From: Verrucomicrobiota bacterium
GTDB lineage: Bacteria; Verrucomicrobiota; Verrucomicrobiia; Limisphaerales; JADLHS01
Assembly: GCA_029573725.1 (NCBI GenBank)
Contig: JAKQDQ010000178.1
Span: 248,001-312,000 of the forward strand
Direction: 5' to 3'
DNA length: 64,000 nt
Shown one piece after another: positions 15,195 to 23,612 of the stretch. The notes under the pieces are model-generated. The model did no database searches, had not been told where the DNA came from, and saw only the letters and a program-made list of their open reading frames with translations. Position 1 is the stretch's first letter. Each line of letters begins with the position of its first letter. The translations under genes were made by a program, and so were the position numbers.

Positions 15195-17336
15195 TCAAGG
15201 AGGGCCTGCCGGTGTTGCAAAGAAGGCCGTCCGATCGCGGAAAACATGAAACACCGCGAGGAATTCCTGGGCCTGCTCCGGATCGTTCAAAGGAATGAAC
15301 CCGCTGCGCAAGCGTGGTTCCGGGTTGCCCTCGCAGAGCAACGGAAACCTCTGTTGTTGCTGGTTGACGTAATGGCCGAAGCCGGGGAAGCCCTGACGGC
15401 GAACAGAACGACAATTCAGCAACTCGAGCCGGCCGCAGCTGCCCGGATGGACCCGATGCATCAGTTCCACCAACACCCGACCCATCGTGTAACGTGGATT
15501 GATTTCCACCACCGGCTTGAGCCTTGGGGCGCCAGACGCGCCGGCGTACACCAGGGCGTCAATGCCGATCGGTCCCCGATAGGCAAACCCGTCAAGGGCC
15601 CTGCCGAGTTTGACAAAAAGTTCATCATAAAGTTGCCGGAGTGCGTCGCCCACTTGGGGAGTCAGCCCGAGTGCGCTTAAGACCCGTACCGGAAAGGACC
15701 TTCGATAATTGGGTTCCGCCCAATTGGCCCGGTATTGGCCGCGCACATCATTCACTAAACCCGTATAGCCGCATAGTTTGAGCCCGGTCGCGGTCATCTC
15801 CAGTTGGATGGAAAAATCCACGATCCGCTGCAGCCACGGTTCAATTACCACCCGACGGTGGCTGGCGAAAAGCCCTTCCAACCAGCGCCTGGGGCGGTCG
15901 GGCAACCCGGGTTCAAATAATCGCACGGCCTGACCGCCGGCGGCCCCAAGGGTTTCCTTTATGACCAGGGAGGCAAACCCCTTGCGCCGAAACGCGGCGA
16001 TGGCTGCCAGCGCCGCCTGCAGGGAATCAGCCGGGACGCCAACCACGGCTTCGGGACAAAACACGTCATTGGCTGCGGCAAAGCGCTGATGGCGACCGGC
16101 CGCCGCTGAAGGCAGAACGCGCAAAAAACGCCGCAGAAAATCAGCGCTCCAAGCCTTGCTGAACAACTCGACTGGTGTGGAGTGGATTCCTGGCCGCGGC
16201 GATTTCACGGGGCCGGTGAGATTGGAACATAACGGATGCAACAATTGCCAGCTGTCCGGACCCCAACCCCAGGGCCGCAATCCTCCCAGCTTGCGCCGGG
16301 TCAAGCACGCAGGGGATTCGACCAGCTCCGGCAGAATGAACTTGGCCGTCTTTAGCCGGTTAAGGAATGACCTCGAAGGGGTGCGTTCCACCAAGACAAT
16401 GTCGTCCTGCCGGCATAAAAACATTGGCAGGGTGGTGAGATCGCGTTGCAGGCGGACCTGATGCTGGTTGGGGGAAAAAGATTTCCCGGCGGCCAGGCGG
16501 GCTTCCACCAACGGATTGAAAAGGAAAACGGTTGGCGTACGTCCCTTGGATTGTGTGTAAATGTCGAGATTTGCGATGAAATCCGGCGTGAAACCCGCGG
16601 CTTTGCGGCCCGGAATATTGACTGAAAATCCTTTGGCGCGGGCGGGGGAGAGCGGGAACTTCAATTGCCGGCAAAAGGCGTCCCAATCACTCTCGTTTGG
16701 ATTTTTCCAGCGACGAAACCATTTCAGTCCGTAGGCCACGTGCCCAATTTCATCGTGATAAATTTTTTGCAGCAATCCCGCCGAATCAGCATCCCCGATT
16801 TGAGCGAAACATGCGGAAAAGTGCCGGGCAAAATCCAGATTGGCCTGTTCAAACGTGAGACTCAATCCAGCAACGTAGTCCATGGGGCTTTCCATGGCTG
16901 CGATCGCCCGCCAGAAATAACCACTTACCGGCAGCGAACCAAATTCGACGCCGTTGGCGCGCATGCGTGCCACGTAAAGTCGCGTGTGGTCCTGTTCGTC
17001 TTGCAAGGTCTTCAGCACCCCGCGGCGAAAAGCGGCGGGAGCGGCAGGAAATTTCAACAGCACGAGCGCCATCAATTCGGTGGCGAGTAATTCGTGATTC
17101 CCAAAAAAATGCAGCAGCCGGCCCCGTTCCGCCGGGGCTTCCAGGTGTCGGGTACCCGGGAACGCGCCGCGTGCGGCTCCGGTGGGTTTGAAGATCAGCT
17201 CGCGAGGGCGTCCGGGAGCGGCCGGGGCCGACATGGCCTTGCCGGGGTGTTCATCGGTGATGTCCACCGGTGGCTGGAGCTTTTCTTCCAACGAGCGGGA
17301 AAACAGAACACGTTCAGCAAATTCTCGGAGTTCCAT
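15195..17336 (-). CDS. DUF455 ferritin-like domain fused to an ATP-grasp domain
   Basis: 713 residues with two recognisable parts. Residues about 1-215 match the DUF455 ferritin-like family: GNHELLATELMALVLLKFP (E82, E87), LKTLQDEQDHTRLY (E114, H117), FEQANLDFA (E163) and IYHDEIGHVAYGLKWF (E196, H199). These supply the carboxylate/histidine set for a di-iron site. From about residue 280 onward the protein looks like an ATP-grasp ligase, with the diagnostic C-terminal KPVVEINPRYTMGRV and an upstream RRVVIEPWLQRIVDFSIQLEMT segment. The combination suggests an iron-dependent oxidation or hydroxylation coupled to a peptide-bond-forming or carboxylate-activating step. Substrate unknown. It lies alone between dnaN (convergent) and a long intergenic region. 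Confidence 0.75.
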   Translation of the reverse strand: MELREFAERVLFSRSLEEKLQPPVDITDEHPGKAMSAPAAPGRPRELIFKPTGAARGAFPGTRHLEAPAERGRLLHFFGNHELLATELMALVLLKFPAAPAAFRRGVLKTLQDEQDHTRLYVARMRANGVEFGSLPVSGYFWRAIAAMESPMDYVAGLSLTFEQANLDFARHFSACFAQIGDADSAGLLQKIYHDEIGHVAYGLKWFRRWKNPNESDWDAFCRQLKFPLSPARAKGFSVNIPGRKAAGFTPDFIANLDIYTQSKGRTPTVFLFNPLVEARLAAGKSFSPNQHQVRLQRDLTTLPMFLCRQDDIVLVERTPSRSFLNRLKTAKFILPELVESPACLTRRKLGGLRPWGWGPDSWQLLHPLCSNLTGPVKSPRPGIHSTPVELFSKAWSADFLRRFLRVLPSAAAGRHQRFAAANDVFCPEAVVGVPADSLQAALAAIAAFRRKGFASLVIKETLGAAGGQAVRLFEPGLPDRPRRWLEGLFASHRRVVIEPWLQRIVDFSIQLEMTATGLKLCGYTGLVNDVRGQYRANWAEPNYRRSFPVRVLSALGLTPQVGDALRQLYDELFVKLGRALDGFAYRGPIGIDALVYAGASGAPRLKPVVEINPRYTMGRVLVELMHRVHPGSCGRLELLNCRSVRRQGFPGFGHYVNQQQQRFPLLCEGNPEPRLRSGFIPLNDPEQAQEFLAVFHVFRDRTAFFATPAGPP

Positions 17337-17545
17337 GTGGAAATAGTTGAGAAAAATTTTTTGATAAGCGAGTCAGAGCTGTCGCGACGTCTTGGCGGAG
17401 ATCTGTCAGGACAAAATTGCGGGAGGTTCAGCAAGCGCACTGATCTTTTTTGGGAATTTCGTTTGTAAGTAATTTGTAGATAGTATTTTACAACCACGGT
17501 TGCACTCCCGCTACGGAAGCAGGAGAATTGGGAAATTGGTGGGCT

Positions 17546-17568
17546 TGCTAGAAGTAGAACTTCTAGCA
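17546..17568. repeat. Perfect 10-bp inverted repeat, possible operator
   Basis: Arms TGCTAGAAGT (17546-17555) and ACTTCTAGCA (17559-17568) with a 3-base centre. It lies 32 bp upstream of the -35 box at 17601. It has no following T-tract, so a regulator-binding site is more likely than a terminator, but either is inference. Confidence 0.55.
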
Positions 17569-17600
17569 TCTCAAAGGCCAACTCATTTTTTGCGGAATGT

Positions 17601-17629
17601 TTGACAAGCAGTACGGGTTGTGTTTTACT
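17601..17629 (+). promoter_or_regulatory. Sigma-70-like promoter for the candidate RNA
   Basis: A perfect -35 hexamer TTGACA (17601-17606), a 17-bp spacer and TTTACT (17624-17629, four of six matches to TATAAT). Predicted transcription start about 17636. It points toward the terminator at 17765-17808 and away from the DUF455 gene. Confidence 0.6.
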
Positions 17630-17635
17630 TAGGGC

Positions 17636-17808
17636 ACTAAGCAGAGCAGCGCGAACGCGGCCTGCATCGCTCTTTGAAGAAAATTTAGAATTTCCGTAAT
17701 TCGCTCGGTGCAGGCGGATTTCGGATGTCTCCGGATACCTACTGAAGCACCATTCGAAAATTCCCCGGGCCTCTCGGTCACCCCCTGATCGTTTGGCCCG
17801 GTTTTTTT
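17636..17808 (+). ncRNA. Candidate structured small RNA or leader RNA, about 170 nt
   Basis: No open frame fits this segment, yet it is bounded by a promoter and a strong intrinsic terminator. It folds into a long hairpin closed by GCCTGCA (17660-17666) with TGCAGGC (17709-17715), and a short hairpin TTCGGA/TCCGGA (17720-17735, loop TGTC). The final hairpin is the terminator. The length is like 6S RNA, but the usual single long hairpin with a central bubble closed by the two ends is not evident, and I find no match to a riboswitch core that I know. It could be an independent sRNA or an attenuating leader of scpA, whose start is 205 bp beyond the terminator. Confidence 0.5.
17765..17808 (+). 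terminator. Intrinsic terminator of the candidate RNA
   Basis: Outer stem CCGGGCC (17765-17771) with GGCCCGG (17795-17801), a symmetric 3x3 internal loop, inner stem CGGTCA (17775-17780) with TGATCG (17786-17791), then seven T residues (17802-17808). A textbook rho-independent terminator in the plus direction. Confidence 0.85.
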
Positions 17809-18013
17809 ATACCTTTCCCCAACCGTTTTACTCCGCCTTCGGGCAACACGGTTTCCAGTGGTTTCCCGGCGGAGCGCAACCTCAGGCTTTCAAAATTTCC
17901 AGACCCCAGGCGAGCTGGCCGCTGCGGTTTCTCTGCGGGCCTCGTTCAATCATTGCCAAGCCGGCTGCAGAATTTACAATTCAATTGCCGGCGCGAAGTC
18001 GTCCGCCGCGAGC

Positions 18014-18847
18014 ATGGCCGAATATACAGTAAAATTTGAGGTCTTTGAAGGTCCTTTGGATCTGCTTCTGTATCTGATCAAGAAGGAGGAGGTGGACATC
18101 TACGCTGTCAATCTGACCAGGCTTGCGGGGCAGTTCATTGAATACATCGAAATGATGCGGGAGTTCGATCTGGAGATTGCCGGGGAGTTCCTCGTCATGG
18201 CGGCGACGCTGATGTACATCAAAAGCCGGGAATTGCTGCCGGTGGATCAGCAGACGCAGATGGAGGAGGAAGACGAAGGCGACGATCCGCGTTGGGAACT
18301 GATCCGGCAGTTGGTGGAATATAAAAAATTCAAGGATGCCGCGGCCGGACTGCAGCAATTGGAAGCCTGCCAGGCTGAAATTTATCCACGTGAGCCGCTT
18401 GCCTCCTTGTGGACCGCGGAATCCGCACCGGCCAGAACCGAGGTAAGCGTCTTTGATCTGTTAAATGCGGTCAATGCGGTGCTCAAGCGGTTCGAGCAAC
18501 GGGATAATCCGCGCGAAATTTACGAGGACAAATGGTCGGTCAGCGAGAAGATCGAACAGATCGTGAATCTGATGGGCACACAACCGCAGGTGCGCTTTTC
18601 CGAATTGTTTGCGGCCGCCGGCAGCCGAGGTGAAGTGGTCTGCACCTTTCTGGCCCTGCTGGAATTGATCCGGCTCAAACAGCTGGTTTGTCAACAGGCT
18701 GAGGACTTCGGGGAAATCACCATTTGCCGCCGGGTGACCAATCAACCGCCGGCCGCCACCGCCGCGCCGGTGGAAATGGAAACCCCGACCGGGAGCGACA
18801 GCGGGGTCCCGGCACCCGTCGCCGCTCCGGAGCCTGCCGGGTCATGA
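18014..18847 (+). CDS. scpA: Segregation and condensation protein A (kleisin)
   Basis: The kleisin subunit of the bacterial Smc-ScpAB condensin. 277 residues. The N terminus YTVKFEVFEGPLDLLLYLIKKEEVDIY is the family hallmark, followed by AGEFLVMAATLMYIKSRELLP (Smc-neck-binding helices) and a C-terminal winged helix (VSVFDLLNAVNAVLKRF ... VRFSELFAAAGSRGEVVCTFLALLELIRLKQL). The last 40 residues are a Pro/Ala-rich tail. The ATG at 18014 opens on the hallmark. Stop overlaps the scpB start (ATGA), so the pair is co-translated. Confidence 0.95.
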   Translation: MAEYTVKFEVFEGPLDLLLYLIKKEEVDIYAVNLTRLAGQFIEYIEMMREFDLEIAGEFLVMAATLMYIKSRELLPVDQQTQMEEEDEGDDPRWELIRQLVEYKKFKDAAAGLQQLEACQAEIYPREPLASLWTAESAPARTEVSVFDLLNAVNAVLKRFEQRDNPREIYEDKWSVSEKIEQIVNLMGTQPQVRFSELFAAAGSRGEVVCTFLALLELIRLKQLVCQQAEDFGEITICRRVTNQPPAATAAPVEMETPTGSDSGVPAPVAAPEPAGS

Positions 18848-19563
18848 CGGTTCAACCGCAATCGGAAGCCAATCGCATGGAGTTGAAATTTATTCTCGAA
18901 GCCCTTCTCTTCACGGCCCAAAAGCCGTTGACGCCGGCGGAACTGCGCGAGGTGCTGGTCAAAACCGCCGGCGAGGAGAACGCAGACGCCTGCGCCAAAA
19001 GCTTGCGCAAGGTCAGGGAACCCGAAGTGGTTGCGGCGCTGGAAAGCCTGCAGCTGGAACATGAAACCGCCGCGCGCAGTTATCAGCTGCGCTGTGTGGC
19101 GGGGGCATGGCAATTTGTCGTCCAGCCGGCCTTTGCGCCGTGGCTGAAAATATTGCTGGGCGTCCGGGTGCGCCCGCCGCGTCTGTCCGCAGCCGCTTTG
19201 GAGACGTTGGCGATTGTGGCCTACCGCCAACCGATGACGCGCGCCGACATCGAGCAGATTCGCGGCGTCAGCGTGGACGGCACCATGCAAACGCTCCTGG
19301 AGCGCGGCCTGGTGGAGCAGAGCGGCCGGGCGGAAGTCATTGGCCGCCCCGCGTTGTATCGCACCACCCCGGCCTTCCTCGAATATCTGGGACTGGCCAG
19401 TCTCGAAGGGCTGCCGGCGGCGGACGAGCTGCGGCGGATTCCCATCGAGAAACCCGAGGCGCCGGTGACTGCGGAAGCCGGGCTGGCCACGGTGGCCCCC
19501 GGAGAATTGCAAGGAGCTCCCTCCCCGGCAACCCCGGCCGTCCCTGAAACCAGCGCCACATAA
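18844..19563 (+). CDS. scpB: Segregation and condensation protein B
   Basis: Dimeric winged-helix partner of ScpA in the Smc complex. 239 residues. It starts close to LKFILEALLFTAQKPLTPAELREVL and includes YQLRCVAGAWQFVVQPAFAPWLK, LSAAALETLAIVAYRQPMTRADIEQIRGVSVDGTMQTLLERGLVEQSGRAEVIGRPALYRTT and FLEYLGLASLEGLP, the core signature of ScpB. A Pro/Ala-rich tail of about 35 residues follows. Coupled to scpA by a 4-bp overlap. A second in-frame ATG at 18877 is an alternative start. Confidence 0.95.
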   Translation: MTVQPQSEANRMELKFILEALLFTAQKPLTPAELREVLVKTAGEENADACAKSLRKVREPEVVAALESLQLEHETAARSYQLRCVAGAWQFVVQPAFAPWLKILLGVRVRPPRLSAAALETLAIVAYRQPMTRADIEQIRGVSVDGTMQTLLERGLVEQSGRAEVIGRPALYRTTPAFLEYLGLASLEGLPAADELRRIPIEKPEAPVTAEAGLATVAPGELQGAPSPATPAVPETSAT

Positions 19564-19640
19564 TGTTGGCCGCGGTTGCCGCCGGGCGCTCCGGGACCAG
19601 CGTTCCTCCGCGCCGCTCGTGCGGCCGCCAATGTGGGTGA

Positions 19641-20282
19641 ATGATGAAACCGCTTGCGGATTGTAAACTCTACACTTTTGTGGATACCGCCTACCTGCGC
19701 GGGCGCGCTCCCGAACGGGTGGCGCAACACCTTTGTGACGGGGGGGCAGACCTGATTCAACTGCGGGCCAAAACCTCCCGCCCCGACGAGATCCGGCGCA
19801 TGGCCGAGGCAATCCTGCCCGTGACCCGCCGCGCCAACGTTGGCCTGGTGATCAATGATCATCTGGATATTGCGCAGGAGGTTGGCGCGGAGTTTTGTCA
19901 CTTGGGACAGGAGGATTTTTTCGGGGCAGGTTATACGCATGTGACGCAACTGGCCAAAGGAAGGGAGCGGATTCCACTCGGCCTGAGTTCGCACGCCCCC
20001 GCGCAAGCCGAACGCGCGCTGGCCGCCGGAGCCGATTACCTGGCCATCGGTCCCGTCTTCGCGACGAACACCAAGCCCACGGCCAAACCGGTCACGCTGG
20101 AATATGTCCGCTGGGCCAAAGCAAACTTGAAAGGGCCATGGTTCGCCATCGGAGGCGTGAATGGGACGACGCTCGACGCCGTGCTCGCCGCGGGGGCGAC
20201 GCGCATCTGCGTGGTTTCCGCGATTCTCAATGCACCCGATGTCACGCGCGCCTGCGCGGAATTCCGGAGGCGGCTGGGCTGA
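19641..20282 (+). CDS. thiE: Thiamine phosphate synthase
   Basis: Joins the thiazole phosphate and HMP diphosphate halves of thiamine. 213 residues, the usual size of this TIM barrel. Characteristic segments: GGADLIQLRAKTS, GLVINDHLDIAQEVGAEFCHLGQED (diphosphate/Mg site), PLGLSSHAPAQAERALAAGADYLAIGPVFATNTKP and WFAIGGVNGTTLDAVLAAGATRICVVSAI. No TPP riboswitch signature is seen in the 77 bp upstream and no other thiamine gene is adjacent. Confidence 0.92.
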   Translation: MMKPLADCKLYTFVDTAYLRGRAPERVAQHLCDGGADLIQLRAKTSRPDEIRRMAEAILPVTRRANVGLVINDHLDIAQEVGAEFCHLGQEDFFGAGYTHVTQLAKGRERIPLGLSSHAPAQAERALAAGADYLAIGPVFATNTKPTAKPVTLEYVRWAKANLKGPWFAIGGVNGTTLDAVLAAGATRICVVSAILNAPDVTRACAEFRRRLG

Positions 20283-20390
20283 CGGCGCCGCGTTTCGCCA
20301 ACCGGGTGGAGGGGGATTTTCTCTCATCAATTTCCCCGTGCGCCACTTTCCGCTTTGGCAGGGGAATGCCGCTCCTTAGACTCGCCGCCG

Positions 20391-21959
20391 ATGTCGCAGA
20401 TGTTGAAATCCTCCGGCGCCATGGCCGCCGCGACCATGACCAGTCGCGTCCTGGGCCTGGTCCGGGAGGTGGTTTACGCGTCGTTCATGGGCACGGGTCC
20501 GGTGGCCAGCGCCTTCAAGCTGGCGTTCATGATTCCGAATCTTTTCCGCCGTTTGCTGGGTGAAGGGGCGTTGACTGCGGCCTTTATTCCCATCTTCAAG
20601 CACAAGGAGGTGCAGGAGGGCGATGCGGAAATGTGGCGGGCCGCCAATGCCGTGATCTCCGCGTTGTGCGCGGCCGCCGGCGGCGTTTGCGTGCTGGTGG
20701 TCCTGGGGCTTTCGGGCGCCTTGTGGCTTGGCCGATTCAGCGCGGAGACCACGCTCATGTTGCAGTTGTTGCGCTTGATGTTTCCTTACATGCTGCTGGT
20801 TTGTCTGGCGGCCGTGTTCATCGGCATGGCCAACGCCCGCGGTCATTTTTTTGTGCCGGCCCTCGGCTCGGTCATGTTGAATGCGGTCATGATTTCCAGC
20901 GTGCTGGCCACCTACCTCCAGCCGTTCAAGAACTGGCCACTGGAGCAACGTATTTTCGGCCTCGCCGTGGGGGTGTTGATTGCCGGGTTGGTGCAAATGG
21001 TTTTTCAACTTCCGAGCCTGCATCACGAAGGCTATCGGCTGCGCTGGGTGCCGCCCTGGCAGGATTCCACGGTGCGCGCGGTCGTAAAAAAAATGATCCC
21101 GGGTTCGATCGGCGTCGCGGCCTTTCAAATCAATGTGCTGGTGACGCAGACCTATGTGTTTTTTGTGGACCCCACCAAAACCATCAACGCCACGTTTGAT
21201 GTGGCCGTGCGTCTGATGGAATTTCCGCAGGGGGTCTTCGGCATTTCCCTCGCCACCTTCCTGTTGCCCACCTTGTCGGGATTGGCGGCCGCCAGGAAAT
21301 ATCCGGAGTTCCGGGCCACGCTCAACCAGGGCCTGAATTACCTTTCGTTCAGCAACCTGATCGCAGCCGCCGTGGCGTTCGCGCTGGCCGAGCCCATCGT
21401 GCGGCTGTTGTTTGAACACGGCAAATTCGGGCCGGACGCCACCCGGCGGGTGGCGTTGACGCTGCAATGTTTTGCGCCCGGATTGGTGTTGTTCTCGATG
21501 AACAACATTCTGGCCCGCGCGTTTTTTGCGCTCAACGACATCAAGACACCGATGCAGGTCAGTGTGTTTTGCCTGGTGCTGAATCTTGGGCTGGCGGTGG
21601 TGCTGGTGCATCCGTTTCGGGAAGCCGGACTGGCCGTCGCCAACACGGGCAGTGCGATCCTCAATGCCGGACTGCTCCTGTATGCGCTGCGCCGCAGACT
21701 GGCGCGGCTGGACCTGGTGGGGCTTAATCGCCATGTGAGCCTGCTGCTTGCCGCCGCCGTGCTCTCCGGCCTGCTGGCCCACGGTGTGTTTCGCTGGTGG
21801 GATGACGCGCACGGGCATCAGGTGTTGACCGCGCGGCTGGGGGGGGTGCTGTTGCCGATTGCCGCCGCTGGCGCGGCTTATTGGTTGCTGGCGTTGTCCG
21901 CGAAGGTCCCCGCCGCCCATGATGTCCTGCACCTGCTGTTGCGGCGGTGGCGCCGGTAG
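20391..21959 (+). CDS. murJ: Lipid II flippase MurJ
   Basis: Integral membrane MOP-superfamily transporter that flips the peptidoglycan precursor lipid II to the periplasmic face. 522 residues with about 14 hydrophobic segments. Recognisable family strings: TMTSRVLGLVREVVYASFMGTGPVASAFKLAFMIPNLFRRLLGEGALTAAFIPIF at the N terminus, then FPYMLLVCLAAVFIGMANARGHFFVPALGSVMLN and VRLMEFPQGVFGISLATFLLPTLS. The ATG at 20391 starts directly before the first membrane helix; the 12 codons upstream in frame lack similarity. Confidence 0.93.
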   Translation: MSQMLKSSGAMAAATMTSRVLGLVREVVYASFMGTGPVASAFKLAFMIPNLFRRLLGEGALTAAFIPIFKHKEVQEGDAEMWRAANAVISALCAAAGGVCVLVVLGLSGALWLGRFSAETTLMLQLLRLMFPYMLLVCLAAVFIGMANARGHFFVPALGSVMLNAVMISSVLATYLQPFKNWPLEQRIFGLAVGVLIAGLVQMVFQLPSLHHEGYRLRWVPPWQDSTVRAVVKKMIPGSIGVAAFQINVLVTQTYVFFVDPTKTINATFDVAVRLMEFPQGVFGISLATFLLPTLSGLAAARKYPEFRATLNQGLNYLSFSNLIAAAVAFALAEPIVRLLFEHGKFGPDATRRVALTLQCFAPGLVLFSMNNILARAFFALNDIKTPMQVSVFCLVLNLGLAVVLVHPFREAGLAVANTGSAILNAGLLLYALRRRLARLDLVGLNRHVSLLLAAAVLSGLLAHGVFRWWDDAHGHQVLTARLGGVLLPIAAAGAAYWLLALSAKVPAAHDVLHLLLRRWRR

Positions 21960-22073
21960 GTTGAATCACCGCGCGGGGCTGCGCATTCTGGCATTGGCTT
22001 TTTGCCGGCGGCGCCGGAATATTCGTCGTTGCGACAATTCAACCCGCGAGGGTTGGCGTAACGAAAGTGAGCC

Positions 22074-23612
22074 ATGCGCCTGAAATTTATCCTAAGGATG
22101 GCGGGACTGGTGCTGGGGGTGGGTTGCGTTTCGCTCCCCGCCCAGCGTGTTCCGGTCATTGAGAAAACCCTCCCCAACGGCATGCGTCTGCTGTTGGTCG
22201 AGCGGCACGACGATCCTTCCATCGCCGGAGGATGGGTGGCGCACGTCGGCAGTGCCAACGAGCGCCCGGGCATCACCGGCATCGCGCACCTGTTCGAACA
22301 CATGATGTTCAAGGGCACACCGACCATCGGCACGCTGGACTTTGCCCGGGACGTGGAAATCATCGCCGCGCAGGAAGCGCTGCGCGACCAGATGCGGATC
22401 GAGGAAGCCAGGATGCGCGCTGCGTATCGGGCGGGGACGATTGATGACGTGTTCAAACCGGAGAACCGGACCGCGCGGTACCGGGAATTGGAACAGCAGT
22501 TTAATGAATTGATCGCGGAACAGCGCAAAATCCTGGTGAAGAATGAATTTGATCGCATTTACAATCGCGCGGGCGGTGCCGGCATGAATGCGTTCACCTC
22601 GGACGACATGACCGCCTACTTCATCAGCGTGCCGGCGAACAAATTGGAACTCTGGATGTGGATGGAATCCGAGCGCATCCTGCGGCCGGTGTTCCGGGAG
22701 TTTTATGCTGAACGCGACGTGGTGTTTGAGGAGCGGCGGATGCGCACGGAAGCCACGCCGCTGGGTAAATTTGCGGAAACTTTCAACTCGATGTTTTGGG
22801 AGTCGCACCCCTACGGCTGGCCGACGGTCGGCTGGCCTTCGGACATTCCGGCCATTTCCAAAGCCCAGGCGGACGACTTTTACGCCACCTATTACGCCCC
22901 GCAAAACATCACCCTGGTGTTGGTGGGGGATTTCCAGGCCGGACCCGCGGCGGCGCTGGCGGAAAAGTATTTCTCCCGGATTCCACGCGGGGCGCAGGAC
23001 GCGCCGGATGTGGTGACCTTGGAAGTCAAACAACCCGCCGAAAAACGCATGGACGCGGAGGCCGAGGCCAATCCCCAGGTGGACATCCTCTGGCACACCG
23101 TGCCGTTCGGACACAAGGATTCCTATCCGCTCGCCATCCTTGCCCAAATTCTTTCCACCCGCACCGGACGTTTGTACAAGGGGTTGGTGTTGACCAATGA
23201 CATTGCCACCGAAACCTGGGCCTGGCAGGGCGCGCAGAAATGGGCGGGACTGTTCAACATTGGCGGCGAAGCCAAGGACGGGCGTACCCCGGCGGAAGTC
23301 GAGGCGGCCATCTACGCGGAACTGGATCGGCTCGCCCGGGAGGAGGTGTCCGCCGAGGAGCTGCAAAAAGTGAAAAACAACTTTGCCGCCGCCGAATATC
23401 GCAAGCTGTCCTCCAACCTCGCCATCTTGATGCAGTTGTTACAATACGACGGGCTGGGCAACTGGCATGAGATCAATGACGCCGCCGCCAAGTATCAGGC
23501 CGTGACGGCGGCGGATGTGCAACGGGTCGTCCAAACTTATTTCACGCCGGAAAATCGCGCCGTGGCCACTTACGTGCGCAAGCCGGAAGCTCGCAGGAAA
23601 TCGAAGTCATGA
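22074..23612 (+). CDS. M16-family zinc peptidase (catalytic subunit)
   Basis: A 512-residue exported member of the pitrilysin/insulinase family. A signal peptide (MRLKFILRMAGLVLGVGCVSLPAQ) precedes the M16 domain, with the inverted zinc motif HLFEH (His72, Glu75, His76) in ITGIAHLFEHMMFKGT. The third ligand is expected in ERDVVFEERRM. A helical, charge-rich insertion (about residues 100-165) lies between the zinc motif and the third ligand, as in other bacterial periplasmic M16 proteins. The start of the next gene overlaps its stop as ATGA; the two probably form a heterodimer in the periplasm. Confidence 0.88.
   Translation: MRLKFILRMAGLVLGVGCVSLPAQRVPVIEKTLPNGMRLLLVERHDDPSIAGGWVAHVGSANERPGITGIAHLFEHMMFKGTPTIGTLDFARDVEIIAAQEALRDQMRIEEARMRAAYRAGTIDDVFKPENRTARYRELEQQFNELIAEQRKILVKNEFDRIYNRAGGAGMNAFTSDDMTAYFISVPANKLELWMWMESERILRPVFREFYAERDVVFEERRMRTEATPLGKFAETFNSMFWESHPYGWPTVGWPSDIPAISKAQADDFYATYYAPQNITLVLVGDFQAGPAAALAEKYFSRIPRGAQDAPDVVTLEVKQPAEKRMDAEAEANPQVDILWHTVPFGHKDSYPLAILAQILSTRTGRLYKGLVLTNDIATETWAWQGAQKWAGLFNIGGEAKDGRTPAEVEAAIYAELDRLAREEVSAEELQKVKNNFAAAEYRKLSSNLAILMQLLQYDGLGNWHEINDAAAKYQAVTAADVQRVVQTYFTPENRAVATYVRKPEARRKSKS

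Larger units (their letters stand above)
17337..18013. other. 677-bp intergenic region holding a candidate RNA gene
   Basis: The interval is lower in GC than its surroundings up to about 17760. It contains, in order, an inverted repeat at 17546-17568, a sigma-70-like promoter at 17601-17629, a series of hairpins at 17660-17735 and an intrinsic terminator at 17765-17808. The part from 17337 to 17540 should also carry the promoter of the minus-strand DUF455 gene, which I could not place. After the terminator, 17810-18013 is the upstream region of scpA; the open frame beginning at 17858 has no family similarity before 18014. Confidence 0.55.

Noticed and set aside
17636-17808. Naming the candidate RNA as 6S, tmRNA, SRP RNA or RNase P
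   Set aside because: The size fits 6S only roughly; no closing stem between the ends, no tmRNA tag frame, no SRP tetraloop domain and no RNase P core were found.
20376-21932. A 518-codon minus-strand open frame
   Set aside because: Antisense of murJ, rich in Gln and His, with no membrane segments or motifs.
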